Positions 56,169 to 64,000 of a DNA stretch of 64,000 nucleotides are shown in pieces; within the stretch, counting starts at the first letter, position 1; each line of letters begins with the position of its first letter. Under the pieces are notes generated by a model. It made no database searches. It had not been told where the DNA came from and worked only from the letters and a program-made list of their open reading frames with translations. The stretch is from the NCBI GenBank assembly GCA_947044405.1, contig CAMRHE010000502.1, positions 912,001 to 976,000 on the forward strand. The letters run 5' to 3'. Made by a program: the position numbers and the translations under genes. Source of the DNA: Leptodactylus fallax. Taxonomy: Eukaryota > Chordata > Amphibia > Anura > Leptodactylidae.

Positions 56169-56346
56169 TCACTCGCACGCTCATGTCATCTCCACCTTAA
56201 AAACATCTCCAGAATCCGCCCTTTCCTTACCACAGATACACTAAAGACTCTTATTGTTGTCCTTATTCACTCTTGCCTTGACTACTGTAACTCCTTACTA
56301 ATCCATCTTCCCCTTACTAAACTCTCCCCTCTACAATCTATTCTGA

Positions 56347-56856
56347 ATGCGGCAGCCAGGCCCATCTATCAGTCTAGACGCTACAGCGAGGCCTCCAGTC
56401 TGTGCTAGTCACTACAGTGAGGCCTCCGGTCTGTGTCGGTCACTACATTGGCTGCCTATTCAATACAGAATACAATATAAACTTATCCCCCTCATTCAAA
56501 AGGCTCTCCATAATGCTGCACCTCCCTACATTTCCTCCCTCATCTCTGTCTATCGCCCAACCCGTGCTCTCCGTTCACTCAATGACCTAAGACTAACATC
56601 CTCTATTATCAGAAACTCCCACTCTCATATACAAGACTTCTACCGAGCTGCACCACTTCTCTGGAATGTTCTATCCTGGACTATCAGATTAAACCTCAAT
56701 TCCTACAGCTTCAAGTGCAAACTAAAGACACAGCTTTCCATCAGGCCGATCACAACTCCTAATGTAAATCCTTCTGTAGTTAGATTTCCTAAAACATACC
56801 CTCCTCTGTTCACGCTCCCGCATTACCTCACAGGATATGATGCCATATCAGACTAA
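56347..56856 (+). pseudogene. L2-like LINE ORF2, C-terminal end
   Basis: HWLPIQYRIQYKLIPLIQKA, HNAAPPYISSLI and YRAAPLLWNVLSWTIRLNLN are the usual C-terminal blocks of L2 ORF2. A 33-base direct duplication (ctacagcgaggcctccagtc / ctacagtgaggcctccggtc) near 56380-56445 is inserted just before HWLPI and shifts its surroundings. Confidence 0.75.
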
Positions 56857-57015
56857 CTTTATATGTCCAGGCACCATCTGCACGTTAAAGGACATGACTG
56901 GTGACGGCTCCTAAAGCTTTATATATGTGTAATGGCAGTAACCTCTATGACAAAATTGTCTGACCATTGTAGAAGCAATGCTACCTCCGATGCCGCCCCT
57001 GCTACCTCCTGTGTC

Positions 57016-57672
57016 ACCCCCTCTACCTCATAGATTGTAAGCTCTTGTGTCACTTCCTCTACCTCATAGATTGTAAGCTCTTGTGTCACCTCTACCTCAT
57101 AGAATGTAAGCTCTTGTGTCACCTCCTCTACCTCATAGAGTGTAAGCTCTTGTGTCACCTCTACCTCATAGATTGTAAGCTCTTGTGTCACCTCCTCTAC
57201 CTCATAGATTGTAAGCTCTTGTGTCACCTCCTCTACCTCATAGATTGTAAGCTCTTGTGTCACCTCCTCTACCTCATAGATTGTAAGCTCTTGTGTCACC
57301 TCTACCTCATAGAGTGTAAGCTCTTGTGTCACCTCTACCTCATAGATTGTAAGCTCTTGTGTCACCTCCTCTACCTCATAGATTGTAAGCTCTTGTGTCA
57401 CCTCTACCTCATAGATTGTAAGCTCTTGTGTCACCTCTACCTCATAGATTGTAAGCTCTTGTGTCACCTCTACCTCATAGATTGTAAGCTCTTGTGTCAC
57501 CTCTACCTCATAGATTGTAAGCTCTTGTGTCACCTCCTCTACCTCATAGATTGTAAGCTCTTGTGTCACTTCCTCTACCTCATAGATTGTAAGCTCTTGT
57601 GTCACCTCCTCTACCTCATAGATTGTAAGCTCTTGTGTCACCTCCTCTACCTCATAGATTGTAAGCTCTTGC
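57016..57672. repeat. 33/36-bp minisatellite in the LINE 3' UTR, about 19 copies
   Basis: Units ctacctcatagattgtaagc + tcttgtgtcacct, with or without an extra cct, recur 19 times. The single-copy ancestor, gattgtaagctcttgcgagc, is a normal part of this LINE's 3' end and still follows the array at 57656. Both strands carry an open frame because 33 and 36 are multiples of three; neither is a gene. Confidence 0.92.
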
Positions 57673-57817
57673 GAGCAGGGCCCTCAGTCCCAGTGTGTGA
57701 ATTGACTATTTCTTTGTAATGTATCTTTTTGTCTGTACTTGAACCCTACAAATTGTACAGTGTTGCTGAATATGTTGGCGCTATATAAATAAAATGTATT
57801 ATTATTATTATTATTAT

Positions 57818-58130
57818 GGCCCATCACATCACAGAAGAGGCTGGAAGACATTGAGGAAGAAATACAGACTCTGATGCAAAGTTCTGGAGTGGTCAATAAA
57901 GGTGAGTAGCAGGGTTTATTATTTTTCCTCTCCTCCACTGGGTCTCCGATTATTATTCTCTCGTTTGAATAATAAAAATTTGTGGATGATAAACTAAAAG
58001 TTCTTAGATTTGGTTGATTCTGAAAGTTTTCAAAAACTTGTCACAAAGCCAGTTGTCTTATTACTAATGATAATAATTCCAGATTTCAACCACTATTTCT
58101 ATCTGTCCTATTTGTATCATTTGTATCATT
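57818..58130. other. No gene seen; 3' flank of OR C
   Basis: Contains agactctgatgcaaagttct and a segment with tttattatttttcctctcct that resembles the 25-kb repeat family. No coding feature. Confidence 0.35.
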
Positions 58131-58137
58131 TCTTCTC

Positions 58138-59076
58138 TCAGTGCTTCAGTTTCCTTTTGATGTAAAAACTTTTCATGGTGTCGATGATCTCTTTGTTTCT
58201 CATGCTGTATATTATTGGATTGGTAAATGGGGTGAGCATAACAAAGAGCAAAGATTTTAACTTGTTTTCATAGAAGGCGTTTGCACTTGATGGAGACAGG
58301 TAGACAGCAATGAGGGAGCCGTAGTAAATGCAGACCACTAGAAGGTGAGAGCTACATGTCGAGAAGGCTTTTCTTCTACCTTTTGAGGAGGACATCTTAA
58401 AAATCACAATAAAAATACTGATATAGGACACAGTGATGAAAACAAAAGAAATAAATAAGACAGCAAAGCAAGATGAGAAGTCAAACCAAACCAGAATATA
58501 GACATCAGAAGACGTGAGAGCAAGAAGAGGGGCAAAATCACAAAAGAAATGGTCAATGATGTTAGAGGAACAAAACTGTAACTGACTTAACATAATGGCT
58601 TCAATTTTTATGAGAACAAGCCCTAATAGCCAAGATCCAACAATCAAGTAGATAGAAAAAGTCATATTCACTATGGAAGAATACCGTAATGGGAAACAAA
58701 TGGCCAAGTATCGGTCAAAAGACATCACCATGAGGATGCAACATTGAACACAGGTGGTCACAAATAGGAAGTAGTACTGAGAGATACAACCATGGATGGA
58801 CATACTGCCACCTTCCAACCATATGATGCGCAACATGTTTGGTACAACACTGGTGGTGAGACTCAGGTCAGCCAGGGACAGATTTGAGATAAAGAAGTAC
58901 ATTGGTCGGTGGAGACGGTAATTGTAGGACACCAACATGATGATCATAGAATTTCCAAAAAATGTGAACATGTACACAAGAAAAGCAAGACTAAAGAAGA
59001 CAATCCGGAACTTGTGGATATTCTGGAAGCCAATGAGAAAGATCTCAGTCACTGTGGTCTGGTTGTCTCCACACAT
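58138..59076 (-). CDS. Olfactory receptor, class II type (OR C), intact
   Basis: A 312-residue receptor with ATG at 59076. Marks: sequon NQT at 5-7, GN at 41-42, RLHRPMYFFISNLSLAD at 54-70, C97, MSFDRYLAIC at 118-127, C179 in DHFFCD, RKAFSTCSSHLLVV at 235-248, and NPIIY at 286-290. It is closest to OR B. The coding exon probably starts at 59098 after the acceptor AG at 59099-59100 (CTAGACTAG|AAGAAT). The only recognisable promoter with noncoding exon lies 3.6 kb away at 62729, beyond a truncated OR copy. No lesion is visible in the coding region. Confidence 0.95.
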   Translation of the reverse strand: MCGDNQTTVTEIFLIGFQNIHKFRIVFFSLAFLVYMFTFFGNSMIIMLVSYNYRLHRPMYFFISNLSLADLSLTTSVVPNMLRIIWLEGGSMSIHGCISQYYFLFVTTCVQCCILMVMSFDRYLAICFPLRYSSIVNMTFSIYLIVGSWLLGLVLIKIEAIMLSQLQFCSSNIIDHFFCDFAPLLALTSSDVYILVWFDFSSCFAVLFISFVFITVSYISIFIVIFKMSSSKGRRKAFSTCSSHLLVVCIYYGSLIAVYLSPSSANAFYENKLKSLLFVMLTPFTNPIIYSMRNKEIIDTMKSFYIKRKLKH

Positions 59077-59473
59077 GGTCCAGAATAATGGGATTCTTCT
59101 AGTCTAGAAATAAACAATGAGTGGAAATCTGTAAAGTGTGAAACATTTCTTATATACTGTATATATATATACTAATATGTTACCTAATAATCTCATTATA
59201 AATCGATACAAGTACAGATCTGTCCTTTTGATGTGTTTTTGGTGTGTTTTGAGATATCATTCAGAAGTCAAAGCCAGGAGTGGAGACTGCACAGATGAAA
59301 GGTATTACAGAAAAATTTTCACTTGCACTTTATTTTTAACCCATTCCTTGTTTTGACTTACATTGGTGCAATACAAATGATGTGTGAATAAGGCCTAAGT
59401 CGTTGGGCATTGTAAGATATTAGTTTTTTTTTTTGTTGTTGTTGTTTTTACTTATCACATCATACACACATGC

Positions 59474-59576
59474 ACACTAGAAAGGCAAGAATAAAGAAGA
59501 TAATCTGAAACTTGTGAATATTCTGGAAGCCACTGAGAAATTTCTCAGTCACTGTGGTCTGGTTGTCTCCACACAT
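59474..59576 (-). pseudogene. Truncated olfactory receptor copy (first 34 or so codons)
   Basis: ATG at 59576 with MCGDNQTTVTEKFLSGFQNI, then HKF, IIFFILAFLV, a near copy of the start of OR B and OR C; the match ends near 59474. The acceptor-like CTAGACTAG and at least 70 bases of upstream intron are also copied, before a Tc1 derivative interrupts it at 59657. It cannot encode a receptor. It sits in front of OR C on the transcript. Confidence 0.88.
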
Positions 59577-59658
59577 GATCCTGAATAATGGGATTTTTCT
59601 AGTCTAGAAATAAACACTGAGTGGAAATCTGTAAAGTGTGAAATATTTCTTATTTATA

Positions 59659-60596
<938 letters not shown>

Positions 60597-61092
60597 TATG
60601 TGAATACTACTATGTTATATAAATCTGAGGCAAGTGCAGTATCCTTCCTTAGATTTTTACTTGGGGAGCAAGATAGCCAATGCTAAATAACTATTATCAA
60701 TACTTTAAAGGGTTGTAAAGATTTAGAAAAAATATGGCTGCTTTCTTCCAGAAAGAAGAGTCTCAATTGCCCATGGGTTGTGTAAAAGCATAAAAACAAA
60801 ATGCTCAAAAAAATTGATAAAAATAAAATACATTGTAAACAAAAAAGCCAAGATGGCACACACTGATTTTCCTGCTCTATAACTATACATGGTGCCTGAA
60901 ATTTTGTGATCTCTTTAGAACTTTCTATATTTTTACTTAAATTTGACCTACAAACGAAATCAGATATTCACAGAATTCTTAAATGTAGATAAAGAACACC
61001 AAATAAAAAAGAAACATGAGTCAAAAATATTATTTTGATCATTTATTTATAGAAAAAAATAATCCAATATCACATATGTGATGGTAAATGTA

Positions 61093-62029
<937 letters not shown>

Positions 62030-62335
62030 TATGTGAACCTTTAGGACAAGAACCCTAAGCAGACAAGTTTAACACAGAATGGCTAAAAAAGAATAAAGAT
62101 GAAGTAAATGTCCTGAGCTTAATCCAGTAAAAATGTTGTGGGAGGACCTGAAGTGAATAGTTCATGGGAGGAAACCACCAACATAACAGAGTTGAAGTTG
62201 CTTTGTACTGAGGAATGGGCTAAAATACCTCCAAGCCAATGTGCAGGATTGGTCTACAATTACTATTCAGATGCAGTTACTGTTACACAACTTGGTCACA
62301 CCAGATTCTGGAAGCAAAGGTTCACATACTATTGA
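62030..62335 (+). pseudogene. Tc1 relic matching the one in the OR B intron
   Basis: Starts tatgtgaacctttaggacaa, the same terminus as at 29875, and ends ggttcacatactattgac, its inverted counterpart. Inside, only the tail of the coding part survives (catgggaggaaaccaccaac, cagagttgaagttg), matching 31178-31215. The younger derivative (copy 2) lies exactly at its left end. Confidence 0.75.
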
Positions 62336-62371
62336 CACTAAAAGATATGTTATATTAGATCATTAATAATC

Positions 62372-62377
62372 ATAATG

Positions 62378-62424
<47 letters not shown>
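62372..62424. repeat. (TAA)n microsatellite
   Basis: About 15 consecutive TAA units with one or two changes at the left end, in the AT-rich tail of the relic. Confidence 0.9.
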
Positions 62425-62426
<2 letters not shown>

Positions 62427-62728
62427 AAAGAAAAAAAAACAACAACAAAAATTTTATTTAAAAAAATAGTGAATTTAAGGAACCATTTGAATATAGTCTT
62501 CGTAATTTTTGAAATCCTGATAAGCTGATGTATATAGTCGAGTCACACTGTGATATTATTATGATTATAAGAACTATATCATATACTAGGTTATTATATA
62601 ATATTATTATATATAGGTTTACCCTGATTTCCGTTTTTTATTTTAGCAAATTATTACTTAAAACAATTTTGGTAATTTAATATAACATTATTTCATTTGT
62701 ACTTTACCAATAGGACAATTTTACTTAC

Positions 62729-62825
62729 AGTTAGGGTCTCTGGAGATCAGTCTTTGACAATCTGGGTTCCTCTTCAGACTTCAGTAGCCTTTTGTGTGAC
62801 TTTGTTACTTAACCCTGCCTGCCTG
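62729..62825 (-). other. Noncoding exon 1 for OR C or its truncated neighbour (inferred)
   Basis: AACT|GTAAGT donor at 62723-62728, preceded on the minus strand by a TATAAAAG box. It is alignable with the exon 1 regions of A and B (for example the tggagatcag and caatctgggtt blocks). It may originally have served the receptor now reduced to 59474-59576. Confidence 0.55.
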
Positions 62826-62851
62826 TAATATTTCTGTGGATTTTTTTGTCT

Positions 62852-62859
62852 CTTTTATA
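62852..62859 (-). promoter_or_regulatory. TATA box of the OR C locus
   Basis: TATAAAAG in the context ATACTATAAAAGAG, one base different from A and B. About 290 bases further upstream still align with the other two promoters, including caaacaattatatggctcaa and aattatcagatcattgaaga-type blocks. Confidence 0.6.
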
Positions 62860-63219
62860 GTATTAATAACCTGAAGAGACCAATTATTGACTCTGGAATC
62901 AAACAGAAAAAAATAACCTAATCTCAGAGGCATCCATATGAAATAAACCATGAAGCCCCATTAATTGATGTTTTTGATAATTAATTCTCTTATCTCCTAT
63001 AACCAAATGCTTATTTTTGCACCTCAAACACACTGGTACAATAAACAGATCACAAACAATTATATGGCTCAATGGAACTGATTATCAGATCATTGAAGAA
63101 GAATTCAACAAATATTATAACATTTAATATATTTATTTTTTTCTTCTTTGTAGGAATTTTTTTACATAGTAAAAATTTTAAAAATGTAATAACTTTTCTT
63201 TAATAATTTTTTGTATTTA

Positions 63220-63770
63220 CAGTGGGTACGGAAAGTATTCAGACGCCTTTACATTTTTCACTCTTTGTTTCATTGCAGCCATTTGCTAAAAGAAAAAAAA
63301 GTTCCTTTTATTTCTCATTAATGTACACTCAGCTCCCCATCCTGACAGAAAAATACAGAAATGTAGATATTTTTGCAAATTTATTAAAAAAGAAAAACTG
63401 AAATCTCCCATGGCCATAAGTATTCAGAGCCTTTGCTCAGTACTGAGTAGAAGCCGCTTCCTTCTGAGCTAGTACAGCCAGGAGTCTTCTTGGGAATGAT
63501 GCGACAAGTTTTTCACATCTGGATTTGGGGATCCTCGGCCATTCTTCCTTGCAGATCCTCTCCAGTTCCGTCAGGTTGGATGGTGAACGTTGGTGGAGCC
63601 ATTTTCAGGTCTCTCCAGAGATGCTCAATTGGGTTGAGGTCAGGGCTCTGGCTGGGCCAGTCAAGAATGGTCACAGAGTTGTTCCGAAGCCGCTCCTTTG
63701 TTATTTTAGCTGTGCTTAGGGTCATTGTCTTGTTGGAACCTTCAGCCCAGTCTGAGGTCCAGAGAACTCT
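63220..63770 (-). pseudogene. Tc1-like element fragment (C-terminal transposase part)
   Basis: The terminus cagtgggtacggaaagtatt follows TA at 63218-63219. On the minus strand a frame at 63513-63725 reads [20 protein letters not shown], then IEHLWRDLK, containing the third catalytic residue. The rest is cut off by the next fragment. Confidence 0.8.
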
Positions 63771-64000
63771 GGAAGAGCACAGGGAACCTTCAGCACCTGT
63801 GAAGTGAAAACCATTTCAGGTGACTACCTCTTGAAGCTCATCAAGAGAATGCCAAGAGTGTGCAAAGCAGTAATCAAAGCAAAAGGTGGCTACTTTGAAG
63901 AACCTAGAATATAAGACATATTTTCAGTTGTTTCACACTTTTTTGTTAAGTATATAATTCCACATGTGTTAATTCATAGTTTTGATGCCTTCAGTGGGAA
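63771..64000 (+). pseudogene. Different Tc1-like element, 3' end, running off the window
   Basis: A plus-strand frame reads approximately YLLKLIKRMPRVCKAVIKAK, then GGYFEEP, the last residues of a Tc1 transposase of another family. It is followed by the 3' non-coding part and probably the inner end of the terminal repeat at 63990. It abuts the previous fragment, which runs in the opposite direction. Confidence 0.65.

Larger units (their letters stand above)
53650..57817 (+). mobile_element. L2-like LINE, defective
   Basis: On the plus strand: an N-terminal region with a 2A-like motif, an APE-type endonuclease, a reverse transcriptase, an L2-type C-terminal region and a 3' end reading gttggcgctatataaataaa followed by (ATT)n at about 57796-57817. 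The frame changes several times and stops are frequent, so it is inactive. The 3' UTR has expanded into a minisatellite. The 5' boundary is not certain. Confidence 0.85.

Noticed and set aside
56919..57719. Overlapping 240- and 224-codon frames on opposite strands
   Set aside because: Both are translations of the 33/36-bp repeat in the LINE 3' UTR.

Overview
The window looks like a gene-poor, repeat-rich stretch of vertebrate nuclear DNA, most likely from an anuran amphibian. The evidence is four intronless class II olfactory receptor (OR) reading frames, many old and young transposons, long AT-rich spacers, and interspersed repeats of types I associate with frog genomes. Examples of the latter are an L2-like LINE 3' end reading 'gttggcgctatataaataaa' before (ATT)n, and the repeats near 2.6-3.8 kb and 22.2-25 kb. 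No bacterial, organellar or RNA genes were seen. The species assignment is inference.

Layout. 0-5 kb: two minisatellites (31 bp and 48 bp units) and an old interspersed repeat. 5-7.1 kb: a small possible secreted-protein frame on the minus strand and a plus-strand OR (OR1). 7-16 kb: a MITE, a decayed Tc1/mariner copy, CR1-like tails, a 26-bp minisatellite, a palindrome, a hAT-type element with a perfect 8-bp target duplication, and a 1.5-kb complex of TTA/TAG trinucleotide runs. 16-19.4 kb: minus-strand OR A with a 2.1-kb 5' intron, noncoding first exon and TATA box. 20-28 kb: repeats, an L1-like insertion with a 16-bp target duplication, a possible two-exon host gene and a MITE. 28-32.2 kb: OR B, broken by a nonsense codon, with the same promoter/exon/intron layout. 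33-38.3 kb: a 36-bp minisatellite split by an APE-type LINE. 38.5-44 kb: anonymous repeat-derived DNA. 44.2-52 kb: an LTR retrotransposon with the unusual order gag-protease-integrase-RT-RNase H (Gmr1-like), itself invaded by an intact Tc1-like transposon and a solo LTR. 53.6-57.8 kb: an L2-like LINE whose 3' UTR has grown into a minisatellite. 58.1-62.9 kb: OR C, whose 5' intron holds a truncated OR copy and two Tc1 deletion derivatives, followed by the shared promoter/exon 1. 63.2-64 kb: two abutting Tc1 fragments.

How it fits together. OR A, B and C are tandem paralogues on the minus strand. The duplicated unit was not just the coding exon: it included the TATA box, the noncoding exon 1, its GTAAGT donor, the intron and the acceptor. 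A shared Tc1 relic in the introns of B and C, absent from A, suggests that A split off first. OR1 is a more distant receptor on the opposite strand. Everything else is largely mobile DNA, and several nested insertions allow a relative chronology to be read directly from target-site duplications.
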